From assembly GCA_902521485.1 (NCBI GenBank), contig CABYRQ010000005.1:1-57353 (forward strand): a stretch of DNA of 57,353 nucleotides, read 5' to 3'. Origin of the DNA: an uncultured Alphaproteobacteria bacterium (GTDB lineage Bacteria > Pseudomonadota > Alphaproteobacteria > HIMB59). Every line of letters starts with the position of its first letter. Position 1 is the stretch's first letter. A model generated the notes under the pieces. It saw nothing but the letters and a program-made list of their open reading frames with translations, made no database searches and was not told the DNA's origin. A program made the translations under genes and the position numbers. Shown piece by piece: positions 41,951 through 51,284 of the stretch.

Positions 41951-43303
41951 ATGAGATTATTTGGCACTGATGGAATAAGAGGTGAAGTTGGTAAGTATCC
42001 CTTGACATCTGAGAACGTTCTTAAATTAGCAAAGGCGTCAGCACTTGTTCTTAGGAAAAAAAACTCTATCTCAAGAGTTGTCATTAACAAAGATACCCGA
42101 TTATCTGGTTATATATTCGAACCTGCATTAACATCTGGTTTCATATCCATGGGTATCGAGGTAATATTAGTAGGGCCATTGCCAACACCAGCTTTAACCG
42201 TTCTAGGTAAGTCTCTTAGGGCAGATTTTTCTGTTATGATCACCGCTTCTCACAATCCTTATAAAGATAACGGACTAAAATTTTTTTCTGGTCAAGGTTT
42301 TAAGATCTCCCCTGAAGAGGAAATGAAGATTGAAGATTTCTTTTTTAATTATGATTTTGATAATTTTAAAATTAAACAGTCAAACTACGGTAAAGCCATA
42401 AGACTAAATAATGCCTTGGGCAGATATTCCGAAGCTCTTAAACAAAGTGCTGATAGAGATTTAAATTATGGTAAATTAAAAGTAACTCTAGATTGTGCAA
42501 ACGGGGCTTCATATAAAGTAGCACCTGAAGTCTTATTTGAATTAGGTTTAGATTTATTTACTATTGGCGATCAACCTTCCGGCATAAATATAAATCACAA
42601 ATGTGGATCCTTATTTCCATTTAAAGCATCAAGTTTAGTAAAGAAAAAAAAATGTGATATTGGAATTTGTTTAGATGGAGATGGAGATAGAGTAACTATA
42701 ATTGATGAAAAAGGAGTAGTGCTATGTGGAGAAGAAATAATTTATATTCTAGCTAAATATTATCTTGCTGAAAAAAAAATAAAAAAAGGGTCAGTAATTG
42801 TAACTAACGAAATTGCAAATTATGGTCTTGATATATCTTTAAATAAATTAGGTTTGAAATTAAAAAGAGTCAAAGTGGGTGATAAAAACATACTAAGAGA
42901 AATTATCGATAATAAATATTTTTTTGGAGGTGAGCCATCTGGCCATTTTATATTTAGAGGTGATTTATTAATAGGCGACGGTATGACAACAGCTATTAGA
43001 TTGTTAACCTTGATTCTTAGAGAAAAGAAAAAATTATCAATATTAAAAAAAGGTATTGATTTACTTGAGGTAGTGAACATAAATCAAATAATTGATCGAG
43101 AGAAATTTTATTTAGTTCAAGATAGTATTTATCAAAAATTAAATAAATTATTTGAAAACTTAGATATATATTACAATATTCGCCCCTCAGGCACCGAACC
43201 ACTTTTAAGAGTGAACTTGCAATATGATAAAAGAAATATAAAAGTAATGACTCTGAATAAATTAAAAAAACAAATTATTAAAGTAATCTCTGATGCTTGT
43301 TAA
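41951..43303 (+). CDS. glmM: Phosphoglucosamine mutase GlmM
   Basis: Converts glucosamine-6-phosphate to glucosamine-1-phosphate for UDP-GlcNAc, feeding the mur and lpx genes found later in the window. 450 aa: RLFGTDGIRGEVGKYPLT start, phosphoserine loop ITASHNPYKDNGLKFF (about residues 97-112), metal loop ICLDGDGDRVTIID (about 238-251), GGEPSGHFIF (about 323-332) and phosphate-binding IRPSGTEPLLRV (about 412-423). Complete. Confidence 0.96.
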   Translation: MRLFGTDGIRGEVGKYPLTSENVLKLAKASALVLRKKNSISRVVINKDTRLSGYIFEPALTSGFISMGIEVILVGPLPTPALTVLGKSLRADFSVMITASHNPYKDNGLKFFSGQGFKISPEEEMKIEDFFFNYDFDNFKIKQSNYGKAIRLNNALGRYSEALKQSADRDLNYGKLKVTLDCANGASYKVAPEVLFELGLDLFTIGDQPSGININHKCGSLFPFKASSLVKKKKCDIGICLDGDGDRVTIIDEKGVVLCGEEIIYILAKYYLAEKKIKKGSVIVTNEIANYGLDISLNKLGLKLKRVKVGDKNILREIIDNKYFFGGEPSGHFIFRGDLLIGDGMTTAIRLLTLILREKKKLSILKKGIDLLEVVNINQIIDREKFYLVQDSIYQKLNKLFENLDIYYNIRPSGTEPLLRVNLQYDKRNIKVMTLNKLKKQIIKVISDAC

Positions 43304-44000
43304 CTCTTTTGATACAAAATATTCTAAAATGGCTAAGAAATATGAAAATTTAGATAGATCCTTCACTAAAATTGTTGGTTCCAACAATAAATTTTCTAGA
43401 ATATTCACATCTGTAATCGAAAATAAATCTTTAAAATCGCACTCAGGTGCTAAGCTTCGATCAGATATAACAGGTCAAGTTATAAATACAATTTTAACCC
43501 ATGACTCTAAGTCAAAGCACTTTCTTTATTATATGGGAGATGTTTTTAAAAAAGATAAAATTAACAATAATATTAAACAATTTAGACAACATGGTGTTGA
43601 AATAATCAATTTACCGAAATATAAATCATTTAAAGATACTTTAGTGATATTAGACAGAGTTCTAAAAAAAATTTTAAAAAATAATTACACCTATGTATTT
43701 ACTGACCCAAAGATTAGTAAAAATATAAGTTATCTTTTAGATGTTAAAATTCATAAAAATAATATTTCAAAATTTGTAGATATTTTTAAAAAAAATATTA
43801 GCGCACCTTTTGAATTAAATTTAGAAAAAGATTTTTTTTCTCAAGATTACCATCAAGATATATTTTTCTATGTTTACTCAAATATTTCAAAAAAAATAAT
43901 AGCCCAAGGTGGAGGATATCAATATAAAAAAAATAAAAAAAAATTAGATGGCTTTGGTTTTTCATGTAATGTTGATTACATAGCTGAATTAACTTTATGA
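43293..44000 (+). CDS. hisZ: Shortened HisZ-like ATP phosphoribosyltransferase regulatory subunit
   Basis: A 235-aa protein resembling the HisRS-like catalytic core of HisZ, the regulatory partner of short HisG. Visible: KLRSDITGQVINTIL (about residues 55-69, motif 2-like), FLYYMGDVFKK (about 77-87), FRQHGVEIIN (about 97-106) and IIAQGGGYQYKKNKKKLDGF (about 205-224, the GGRYDxL-like segment), then a GFSCNVDYI end. Full HisZ is about 370-390 aa, so 130-150 residues of the middle or insertion region are absent. It overlaps glmM by 11 bases and purA by 4 bases. hisZ-purA adjacency is common in other bacteria. hisG is not in the window. Confidence 0.68.
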   Translation: MLVNSFDTKYSKMAKKYENLDRSFTKIVGSNNKFSRIFTSVIENKSLKSHSGAKLRSDITGQVINTILTHDSKSKHFLYYMGDVFKKDKINNNIKQFRQHGVEIINLPKYKSFKDTLVILDRVLKKILKNNYTYVFTDPKISKNISYLLDVKIHKNNISKFVDIFKKNISAPFELNLEKDFFSQDYHQDIFFYVYSNISKKIIAQGGGYQYKKNKKKLDGFGFSCNVDYIAELTL

Positions 44001-45250
44001 ACAAAGCAGTTATTGGACTACAATGGGGAGATGAAGGCAAAGGTAAAATTGTAGATTTTCTCTCCGAAGATTTTGATTTAGTTGTAAGATATCAAGGCGG
44101 TAATAACGCCGGTCACACGGTAATAGTTAACAATAATACTTATAAATTGAATTTAATTCCATCAGGTGTAATAAGAGGAAAAAAATGTTTTCTCGGTCAG
44201 GGTGTTGTCCTTGACCCCAATCATTTTTATACTGAGTATAATCAAATTAGAAAAAAGATTGATAATCCAAAAGTGTATCTATCCTCCAATATATCTTTAA
44301 TTTTAAATTATCATAAGCAGTTGGATATTATAAATGAGTCAATTTTAAATAGTGAAAAAAAAATAGGAACTACTTCTAAGGGTATAGGCCCTGCTTATCA
44401 AGATAAAGTAGGAAGAAAAAGTATTAAACTTTATGATTTGAAATCAAGATATGCCATCGAGGAAAAATTGCACTCTATAAAGAAGTTTTATGACCCTATT
44501 TTAGAAAGTTTTAATGAGAGCAAAATTAATATTGAGCAAACAATCGAAGATTTACTTAGTTTTTATGATTTAGTTAAAGAACTTATTGTAGATAATTCTC
44601 TTATTAAAAAAGAATACAAAAATAAAAAAATATTATTTGAGGGTGCTCAAGGAGCTTTGCTTGACTTAGACCATGGTTCATATCCTTTTGTGACTTCATC
44701 AAACACTATTTCTTCAAATATTGATATTGGTTCGGCATTACAAGTCGACTATAAAACAGTAGGTATTTTTAAAGCTTACACTACAAGAGTTGGAAATGGT
44801 CCTTTTCCATCTGAGTTATTTAACGATATTGGGGATTACATCGCTGAAAAAGGTGTTGAAATTGGTACTGTAACAAAAAGAAAAAGAAGATGTGGTTGGC
44901 TTGACTTAGTTTCTTTGAAATATAGCTGTGAAATAAATCGTGTAAAAGAGCTTTGTATTACTAAAGCCGATGTATTAAATAACCTCGAAGAAATAAAAGT
45001 TTGTAAAAGTTATAACTCAAAAAAATATGAGGATATTAACTTTAGTGAAAGTAATATTTTAAACTCTTTGTCTCTAGACGATGGCGATTTTGAGGTTTTT
45101 CAAAGTTGGGGTGAAATTAATGATTTAGATAAGTTTGAAACATTACCAAACAATTTGAAAAATTATATCACATATATTGAAGATTATTTGAAAATTCCAA
45201 TTAAAATTATTTCATTAGGCCCTGAAAGAAATCAAACTATTATCAGATAA
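43997..45250 (+). CDS. purA: Adenylosuccinate synthetase PurA
   Basis: GTP-dependent enzyme making adenylosuccinate from IMP and aspartate, first committed step to AMP. 417 aa: P-loop-like VIGLQWGDEGKGKIVDFL (about residues 5-22), GGNNAGHTV (about 36-44), GTTSKGIGPAYQDKVGRK (about 126-143), EGAQGALLDLDHGSYPFVTS (about 216-235), GIFKAYTTRVGNGPFPSE (about 252-269) and KRRCGWLDL (about 295). The ATG overlaps the hisZ-like stop. It ends 1 base short of the convergent rpoH gene. Confidence 0.97.
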   Translation: MNKAVIGLQWGDEGKGKIVDFLSEDFDLVVRYQGGNNAGHTVIVNNNTYKLNLIPSGVIRGKKCFLGQGVVLDPNHFYTEYNQIRKKIDNPKVYLSSNISLILNYHKQLDIINESILNSEKKIGTTSKGIGPAYQDKVGRKSIKLYDLKSRYAIEEKLHSIKKFYDPILESFNESKINIEQTIEDLLSFYDLVKELIVDNSLIKKEYKNKKILFEGAQGALLDLDHGSYPFVTSSNTISSNIDIGSALQVDYKTVGIFKAYTTRVGNGPFPSELFNDIGDYIAEKGVEIGTVTKRKRRCGWLDLVSLKYSCEINRVKELCITKADVLNNLEEIKVCKSYNSKKYEDINFSESNILNSLSLDDGDFEVFQSWGEINDLDKFETLPNNLKNYITYIEDYLKIPIKIISLGPERNQTIIR

Positions 45251-45251
45251 A

Positions 45252-46145
45252 TTATGATCTTGGCAAAAGCTTCTGATCTGAGATAATTTTTATCTCTTCT
45301 TGAAGTTTTTTAATCGCTTTATTTTCTATTTGCCTAACTCTTTCCCTGCTTATTGAATACTTCTTGCTTAAGTCTTCTAGTGTTTTTGGCTCTTCATCTA
45401 GTCTCCTTGCAGTCAAAATTTCTATTTCTCTCGGTTCAAGTATCGCAACAGCCTGTTTGTATAATGCCTTTCTTTTTTTTAATTCATCACTCTCTTCAAC
45501 TTTTGAAACAGTATCGATAGTTTCATCCTCTACTTGATCTATCCACTCTGAGTCATTTTCATCATTTAATGGTGTATTTAATGAGAAATCCTGATTAAAG
45601 ACTCTACCCTCCATTTGCTTCACTTCTTCTTCAGTTACTCCAAGATCGTCAGAAATAGATTTAATTTGATCGTTTGTAAGATAACCCTCTTCATATTTTT
45701 TTAATTGATTTCTAAGTCTTCGAAGATTAAAAAATAGTTTTTTTTGAGCTGCTGTAGTACCTATCTTTACTAGAGACCAGCTATGCAGGACATACTCTTG
45801 TATAGAGGCCCTAATCCACCATATTGCATAAGTTGCTAGTCTAAAACCTTTTTCGGGATCAAATTTTCTTATTGCTTGAATAAGACCTAAATTACCCTCA
45901 GAGATTAAATCAAAAACAGGTAAGCCATACCCTTTATACCCCATAGCTATTTTTGCAACTAATCTCAAATGACTGGTTACAAGCTTTTGCGCAGCTTTTG
46001 TATCACCATTTTTAATCCAATTAATAGCAAGCTTTTTTTCCTCTTCATCTGATAAAATTGGAAATTGATTAATCTTTTTTAAATATGGATAAACATCATT
46101 TTCAGAGGTAATGACTGGCAATAAATTTTTATTTTCTATATTCAT
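45252..46145 (-). CDS. rpoH: RNA polymerase sigma-32 factor RpoH
   Basis: Heat-shock sigma factor of 297 aa. Region 2: LVTSHLRLVAKIAMGYKGYG (about residues 58-77), DLISEGNLGLIQAIRKFDPE (about 80-99) and FRLATYAIWWIRASIQEYVL (about 102-121). The RpoH box AAQKKLFFNLRRL (about 133-145), which separates it from RpoD, is present. Region 4: EIEILTARRLDEEPKTLEDL and YSISRERVRQIENKAIKKLQ (about 258-277). The ATG overlaps the upstream rluD-like stop. Regulated proteolysis by FtsH is known in model species. Confidence 0.95.
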   Translation of the reverse strand: MNIENKNLLPVITSENDVYPYLKKINQFPILSDEEEKKLAINWIKNGDTKAAQKLVTSHLRLVAKIAMGYKGYGLPVFDLISEGNLGLIQAIRKFDPEKGFRLATYAIWWIRASIQEYVLHSWSLVKIGTTAAQKKLFFNLRRLRNQLKKYEEGYLTNDQIKSISDDLGVTEEEVKQMEGRVFNQDFSLNTPLNDENDSEWIDQVEDETIDTVSKVEESDELKKRKALYKQAVAILEPREIEILTARRLDEEPKTLEDLSKKYSISRERVRQIENKAIKKLQEEIKIISDQKLLPRS

Positions 46146-46891
46146 TGTAAATTTTTATTTAAATCTTTCATGTCGTGGGGTAAATCACAAGTAATTTTAA
46201 TGTGTTTTTCTAAAATTGGATGATCAAATTCTATCTTATAAGAATGTAATGCTTGTCTTGGAAATAATGAGACTAAACTTCTAAGATTATCTGTCATATT
46301 TGTCAATCGAAATTTTTCCTCTTTGCTTAATCTGTAATCTTTGTCACCAATTATTGGCAGTCCTAAACTCAAAAGGTGAACTCTAATTTGATGAGTTCTT
46401 CCAGTGATAATTTCACAATCTAAAAGGCTGATTGAACCATAAAAAGTTTTAATATTTGAGACTTTAGTGATTGCATTTTTTCCATAATTGTCGGACACAT
46501 TAAATTTAGTTCTTTGTATTTTATTTCTGAGAATATTTTTACTAATTTCAATATTACTTTGATTAAGTATGCCATAAGTAAAAGCATAGTAATTTTTTTT
46601 TATAATCCTTTTTTTAAACATTTCTCTAAATTTATTTTTAGATAACAGATTTTTAGTAATAACTATAATACCACTTGTATCTTTATCTAAGCGATGAACA
46701 ATACCTTCCTTAAAATTTTCACCGTCATTTATAGCAAATTGATCTTTCAGACTTTCTTGTAAGCTTGGACTATTATCAAATTCATTTTTTTTATGCGTAA
46801 GAAGCCCAGAGGGTTTATTTAATATTGCTATATCACTATCCTCGTATAATATTTCAATTCTAAAATCTTTGTAATTATATGATTTAGTCAT
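46142..46891 (-). CDS. RluA/RluD family pseudouridine synthase
   Basis: Isomerises uridine to pseudouridine in rRNA (RluD/RluC-type) or tRNA. 249 aa from the ATG at 46891: LYEDSDIAILNKPSGLLTH (about residues 16-34), catalytic Asp in GIVHRLDKDTSGIIVITKN (about 62-80), GRTHQIRVHLLSLGLPIIGD (about 164-183) and RQALHSYKIEFDHP (about 213-226). An S4-type N-terminal domain is absent, so it is closer to RluA/RluC-like short forms; the rRNA site cannot be read from sequence. An ATG 117 bases upstream is rejected because it would overlap the divergent DUF6476 gene. The DUF6476-pseudouridine synthase-rpoH group is typical of Alphaproteobacteria. Confidence 0.9.
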   Translation of the reverse strand: MTKSYNYKDFRIEILYEDSDIAILNKPSGLLTHKKNEFDNSPSLQESLKDQFAINDGENFKEGIVHRLDKDTSGIIVITKNLLSKNKFREMFKKRIIKKNYYAFTYGILNQSNIEISKNILRNKIQRTKFNVSDNYGKNAITKVSNIKTFYGSISLLDCEIITGRTHQIRVHLLSLGLPIIGDKDYRLSKEEKFRLTNMTDNLRSLVSLFPRQALHSYKIEFDHPILEKHIKITCDLPHDMKDLNKNLQ

Positions 46892-46898
46892 AAGGTGT

Positions 46899-47171
46899 AT
46901 GTTAAAAAAAAATTTTCTAATAAGTTTGGTTGTTATACAAGGATTGTTAATAGTTTTAGCAATAATAGCAATAATTTTTGTTGTTTTCCATAAAATGAGT
47001 AATAACAATAATTTTGATGTAAAATTAAATGATATTGATTTAAATGATGTTTACTTACTTAATGAAAATCAGTATCAGCAAAAAGTTATAAAAGACGATC
47101 AAGTAATCTTTAAAATTATAGATATTGATTCAAATAAAGTTTTGAAAGAAATAGTTATTGAAAAAAATTAA
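46899..47171 (+). CDS. Small DUF6476-like membrane protein
   Basis: A 90-aa protein with one N-terminal membrane helix (FLISLVVIQGLLIVLAIIAI, about residues 6-25) and a short C-terminal beta-rich tail (VIFKIIDIDSNKVLKEIVIE, about 69-88) resembling the alphaproteobacterial DUF6476 family, which usually sits next to an RluD-like gene and rpoH, as here. It starts only 7 bases from the divergent pseudouridine synthase start. Its 3' end overlaps the murG start by 14 bases. The function is unknown. The family assignment rests partly on context. Confidence 0.65.
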   Translation: MLKKNFLISLVVIQGLLIVLAIIAIIFVVFHKMSNNNNFDVKLNDIDLNDVYLLNENQYQQKVIKDDQVIFKIIDIDSNKVLKEIVIEKN

Positions 47172-48159
47172 ATTTATTGTGGTAGCGGGCTCTTCAGGAG
47201 GTCACATCTTTCCTGCAATAAAGTATCTTAATAATTTGAGTAATATCAAAAAACCAAATGAAATCCTTTTTATAACAAACGAAGTAGGAATAAAATATTT
47301 ATCAAAAATTAGAAGTAATGAAATAAATAAGCTAATAGTAAACTCGAAAAATAAAATTACTTATATTTTAAGTATACTTTTAAATTTAACCTTATTATTT
47401 ATATTAAATAGAAAAATAACTTTAATAGGTTTCGGCGGATTTATTACAACACCTGTACTTCTAATCTCAAAATTGTTTAATATTTTTTTACTATCCTCTA
47501 ATAAAATTTATATTCACGAGCAAAATTTTATATATGGTTTAGCTAATAAAATTAATTATTTTTTTGCAAAAAATGCATTCATTTCATTTCCAAAAATTAA
47601 TATGCGAAGTAAGGAAATATTTGTTGGCAATTTTTTTTTAGATAAAAAAAAATCAAAACAAAATTTTCATGATGAATTAATTAAAGTTCTTTTAATGGGC
47701 GGAAGTTCAGGTTCATTAGATTTAAATAACAAAATGTTAGAAGAGATAAAAATGTTGAATGACGATCATTTAGATAAAATTAAATTCTTTATTCAAATAC
47801 CTGATACATATTTAGAAATTTATAAAAAAAAATATTCTGGTATTATCGATATTCATAAATGCACTTTCTTTTCATTTAAAAATGATCTTAATCCCCAAGA
47901 ATATGATTTAATTCTTTCAAGATCTGGTTCTGGCTCAATCAATGAAATATTATATTATACAAACAATGTACATTTCATACCTCATTTAGTATCAAGGGAC
48001 CAACATCAAAAATATAATTTAAATTATTTTCTTTCTCACAATATGAGCCAAAACAAATTTTTTATACCTCAGAAAAAAAAATTAGAAAGTCAATATTATT
48101 TTAATTCACTTATTAATCCACACTCAATTGAAAAAATTATTTGCTATACAACAAGATGA
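47158..48159 (+). CDS. murG: UDP-GlcNAc transferase MurG (lipid II synthesis)
   Basis: Peripheral inner-membrane glycosyltransferase that adds GlcNAc to lipid I. 333 aa, TTG start at 47158 giving MKKIKFIVVAGSSGGHIFPA, the conserved GGTxGHIxPA loop in the form GSSGGHIFPA. GFGGFITTPVLLIS (about residues 91-104), IHEQNFIYGLANKI (about 120-133), LLMGGSSGSLDLN (about 178-190) and SRSGSGSINEI (about 257-267) follow. It is divergent but complete. It is the first wall-synthesis gene here: ftsW and the murE-murF-mraY-murD block that normally precede it are not present. Confidence 0.88.
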   Translation: MKKIKFIVVAGSSGGHIFPAIKYLNNLSNIKKPNEILFITNEVGIKYLSKIRSNEINKLIVNSKNKITYILSILLNLTLLFILNRKITLIGFGGFITTPVLLISKLFNIFLLSSNKIYIHEQNFIYGLANKINYFFAKNAFISFPKINMRSKEIFVGNFFLDKKKSKQNFHDELIKVLLMGGSSGSLDLNNKMLEEIKMLNDDHLDKIKFFIQIPDTYLEIYKKKYSGIIDIHKCTFFSFKNDLNPQEYDLILSRSGSGSINEILYYTNNVHFIPHLVSRDQHQKYNLNYFLSHNMSQNKFFIPQKKKLESQYYFNSLINPHSIEKIICYTTR

Positions 48160-49535
48160 ACTTTTTGGAATTGTCTTTAAGTAGAGTTCATATTATTGGC
48201 ATAAATGGGATTGGTATGAGTGCTTTAGCTATTTATTTAAAACAAAATAATATAGACGTTACTGGCAGTGATATTGCATATAACAGCAATACTGTTAATT
48301 TAGAAAAATATAAAATACCAGTATATATCGGTCACAAAAGATCAAATATAAAAGACAGAGACATAATTTTTTATTCCACAGCTATTAAAAATAATCCTGA
48401 AATTAATGAGGCAAAAAAAAATAAAATACCTTGTTTCAATAGATCTAAACTTCTCCAACTTATTTGCAAAGATAAATTTACAATTGTTGTAACTGGCTCA
48501 CACGGCAAAACATCTTCTACCTCAATTTTAGGACATTTATTAGTTAGTGCAGGTTTAAATCCAACAATTATAACTGGAGGAATTATGCAAAATTATGGAC
48601 AGAATATTTACCTAACAAACAGTAAATATGTTGTTGTAGAAGCTGATGAAAGTGACGGAACGGTCTTTAAATTAAGTCCAAAATATTTATTGTTTTTAAA
48701 TGTTGACAGAGAACATCTTGATTTTTATAAAACTTATTCAAATTTTAAATCCAAAATAAAGAAATACATCCTCAGTCAAAATAAAAAAAATATTAAAATT
48801 TTTATTAATAATAATGATGATTTTTTATCTTCTTTAAAAAAATATTCCAATAATATTAAAACATTTGGTTCTAATAAAAAATCAAACTATAGTTATAAAT
48901 TGAGAAAGTTAACTTCTAAAAAATCATCATTCGACATTTTTAAAGGAAAAAAAATTTTATCTAAAAATTTATCCTCAAATTTATTGGGAGAACACAATGT
49001 TCAAAATATAACTGCAGCTATCTCAATTTTAGATGATTTAGGATACCATTTAAAAAAGTCCTATATTACTAATTTTAAAGGAACAAAAAGAAGGATGAAC
49101 ATCCTTGGGAAAATTAATAAAACATTATTTATTGATGATTATGCTCACCACCCTACTGAAATAGAGAAATTAATAAACGTATCTTATTTTTATAAAAAAA
49201 AACGTGTTTTTTTTGTTATTGAACCACATAGATATTCTAGATTAAATGATTTGTATGAGGAATATTTAAGAGTATTAAAGAATATAAATAATTTAATAAT
49301 TTTAAAAACATATGAGGCTGGAGAAAACTACAAAAAGGGCATGAAAAATTCTCAAAACTTGGTGAATGATTTAAATGTCTTTAATAATCAAAAAACTAAG
49401 TACATTGGAAATTATCATGATTTATTTAATTTATTAGACCAATTTTTATTAAATAGCAGTGATAGCGTTATTTTTTTTGCTGGGGCGGGGGATATTTCAA
49501 ATCAGATCCGTTTTTTTTATGAAACAAGGAAATAA
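48156..49535 (+). CDS. murC: UDP-N-acetylmuramate--L-alanine ligase MurC
   Basis: Adds L-alanine to UDP-MurNAc. 459 aa from the ATG at 48156 (ATGA overlap with murG). N-terminal VHIIGINGIGMSALAIYL (about residues 11-28), TGSDIAYNS, the ATP loop VVTGSHGKTSSTSILGHLL (about 109-127), VVEADESDGTVFKLSPKYLL (about 158-177), NVDREHLDFYKTY, LGEHNVQNITAAI (about 273-285) and FIDDYAHHPTEI (about 324-335). Complete. An in-frame TTG upstream at 48141 is less likely as start. Confidence 0.95.
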   Translation: MNFLELSLSRVHIIGINGIGMSALAIYLKQNNIDVTGSDIAYNSNTVNLEKYKIPVYIGHKRSNIKDRDIIFYSTAIKNNPEINEAKKNKIPCFNRSKLLQLICKDKFTIVVTGSHGKTSSTSILGHLLVSAGLNPTIITGGIMQNYGQNIYLTNSKYVVVEADESDGTVFKLSPKYLLFLNVDREHLDFYKTYSNFKSKIKKYILSQNKKNIKIFINNNDDFLSSLKKYSNNIKTFGSNKKSNYSYKLRKLTSKKSSFDIFKGKKILSKNLSSNLLGEHNVQNITAAISILDDLGYHLKKSYITNFKGTKRRMNILGKINKTLFIDDYAHHPTEIEKLINVSYFYKKKRVFFVIEPHRYSRLNDLYEEYLRVLKNINNLIILKTYEAGENYKKGMKNSQNLVNDLNVFNNQKTKYIGNYHDLFNLLDQFLLNSSDSVIFFAGAGDISNQIRFFYETRK

Positions 49536-50394
49536 AAATTTAATTACCAACTATTCATCGGCTAAATACTCGTGGTTAAAATCTGGTGGCAAAATTAGCC
49601 ATCTACATAAAATTTTTAGACAAAATAATTTAATTGACCTATTCAATGTAGATGAAATAAAAGAAAAGTCATTATTAGTTATAGGCAATCTCTCAAATAC
49701 ATTAATTAAAGACGAAGGTTTTAATGGAGTTGGCATTAAACTAGCAGGGGATTTTACAAGTGTTCAAATAAAGACTGATTACATGTTAGTTGGTGCAGCT
49801 GTTTTAGATAATTATTTATCAAAATTTTGCTATCAAAACTCTATCTCTGGTTATGAGTTTTTGTACACAATCCCTGGGTCAATTGGAGGAAATATATTCA
49901 TGAATGCTGGTTGCTATAATCAAGAAATTAAAGATAAGCTAATAAGCGTAATTTTTTTTGATATATATGATAATAAAGTTTATGAAAAAAATATTAACGA
50001 ATTACAATTTGATTACCGAAGGGGATTTCAAAAAAAAAATACGATAATTTTATATGGTAAATTTAAAATTCAACATGGTAATCAGAAATATATAAAAAAT
50101 TTAATGCTTGAATACGAAAGTATTAGAAATCATACTCAACCACAAAAAGTAAATTGTTGTGGGAGTATATTTAAGAATCCATTAAATCATAGTGCTTGGA
50201 AATTAATAAAGTCATCTATAGATAAAAGTTTTTATGAAGGTCCTATTAAATTATCTAAAATACATTCTAATTTTTTTGAGAACGATCCTAATATAAGTGC
50301 TAATAGTATAGACTCATTTATTACTAAAATTCAAAAAAAAGTTAAAGATAAGCACAAAATATTACTTGAAAAAGAATTAAGAATAATAGATTGA
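49519..50394 (+). CDS. murB: UDP-N-acetylenolpyruvoylglucosamine reductase MurB
   Basis: FAD enzyme reducing UDP-GlcNAc-enolpyruvate to UDP-MurNAc. 291 aa from the ATG at 49519, overlapping murC by 17 bases. YSWLKSGGKISHL (the NTFxxGG-like FAD start), LVIGNLSNTLIKDEGFNGVG (about residues 52-71), GYEFLYTIPGSIGGNIFMNA (about 112-131, substrate and FAD site), FDYRRGFQK (about 168-176) and CCGSIFKNP with the catalytic Ser (about 212-220). The N-terminal FAD motif is degenerate relative to typical MurB, but the core is intact. Gene order murC-murB-ddl is standard. Confidence 0.93.
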   Translation: MKQGNKNLITNYSSAKYSWLKSGGKISHLHKIFRQNNLIDLFNVDEIKEKSLLVIGNLSNTLIKDEGFNGVGIKLAGDFTSVQIKTDYMLVGAAVLDNYLSKFCYQNSISGYEFLYTIPGSIGGNIFMNAGCYNQEIKDKLISVIFFDIYDNKVYEKNINELQFDYRRGFQKKNTIILYGKFKIQHGNQKYIKNLMLEYESIRNHTQPQKVNCCGSIFKNPLNHSAWKLIKSSIDKSFYEGPIKLSKIHSNFFENDPNISANSIDSFITKIQKKVKDKHKILLEKELRIID

Positions 50395-51284
50395 TAAATA
50401 AAAAAACTAATTTAATAAATATTCTCGTAGTAGCAGGCGGATGGTCTGATGAGAGAGAAATATCTCTAATGTCTGGTAGGAATATTTTTTCTTGTCTAAA
50501 AAAAAATAAATTTAATGTCAAATTCTTTGATATTAAAAAAAATAATATGAGACAAATTCTTAAATATAAGCCAGATTTAATTTTTAATGCTCTTCATGGC
50601 GAATTTGGAGAAGATGGTGGCATAAATGCATTTGCTTATGTAAATAAAATAGCCATTACCCATTCTGGAGCCATCTCGTCTGCTCTTTGTTTTAATAAAC
50701 GTTTATTAAAAAATTATCTAAAAGGTAAACTTAACATCTTATCTCCTAGGGAGATATTAAATACCAAATTTATAAAATTCCCAGTCATCTCAAAGCCGAA
50801 TTGGGGAGGCTCATCTAAAGGAATAAAATTTATAAATAATGAAAAAACTCTTAAAAAAAATATGAACAATGACCAAATATTAATTGAAGAAATTATACTC
50901 GGAAAAGAATTAACTGTAACAGTAATTGAAAATAATAATAAAATTACTGCTTTAGGTGTTACTGAAATTCAATTTGACAACAAACTATATGACTATATTG
51001 CAAAATATACTAAAAATAAAAGTTTACATTTTCTTCCTGCACGTATACCTGAGTCTAAGTATAAATTTCTTATGGAAATATCAAAAAAAATTTTTCGTAT
51101 TTGTAATTGTAAAGGAATAGCAAGATTAGATTATATAATTAGTAATCAAAATGGAAAAATATATTTTTTAGAAATGAATACACATCCAGGTTTGACTAAA
51201 ATTTCACTTGCACCTGAACAGGCAAAATATCACAGACTTTCTTATTTACACTTATTAAAGCAAATTATTAATGCATCTTTATGA
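50391..51284 (+). CDS. ddl: D-alanine--D-alanine ligase Ddl
   Basis: Joins two D-alanines for the peptidoglycan stem. 297 aa, TTG start at 50391 overlapping the murB stop (TTGA). VVAGGWSDEREISLMSGRNI (about residues 13-32, ATP-grasp N-domain), FNALHGEFGEDGGINAFAYV (about 65-84), SKPNWGGSSKGI (about 135-146), GKELTVTVIEN (about 169-179), ARLDYIISNQNGKIYFLEMN (about 245-264) and NTHPGLTKISLAPEQA. Complete. Confidence 0.94.
   Translation: MINKKTNLINILVVAGGWSDEREISLMSGRNIFSCLKKNKFNVKFFDIKKNNMRQILKYKPDLIFNALHGEFGEDGGINAFAYVNKIAITHSGAISSALCFNKRLLKNYLKGKLNILSPREILNTKFIKFPVISKPNWGGSSKGIKFINNEKTLKKNMNNDQILIEEIILGKELTVTVIENNNKITALGVTEIQFDNKLYDYIAKYTKNKSLHFLPARIPESKYKFLMEISKKIFRICNCKGIARLDYIISNQNGKIYFLEMNTHPGLTKISLAPEQAKYHRLSYLHLLKQIINASL

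Noticed and set aside
46892-47008. Pseudouridine synthase extended to the ATG at 47008
   Set aside because: The extension overlaps the divergent DUF6476 gene over most of its helix and has no family-like sequence. The ATG at 46891 gives a normal start.
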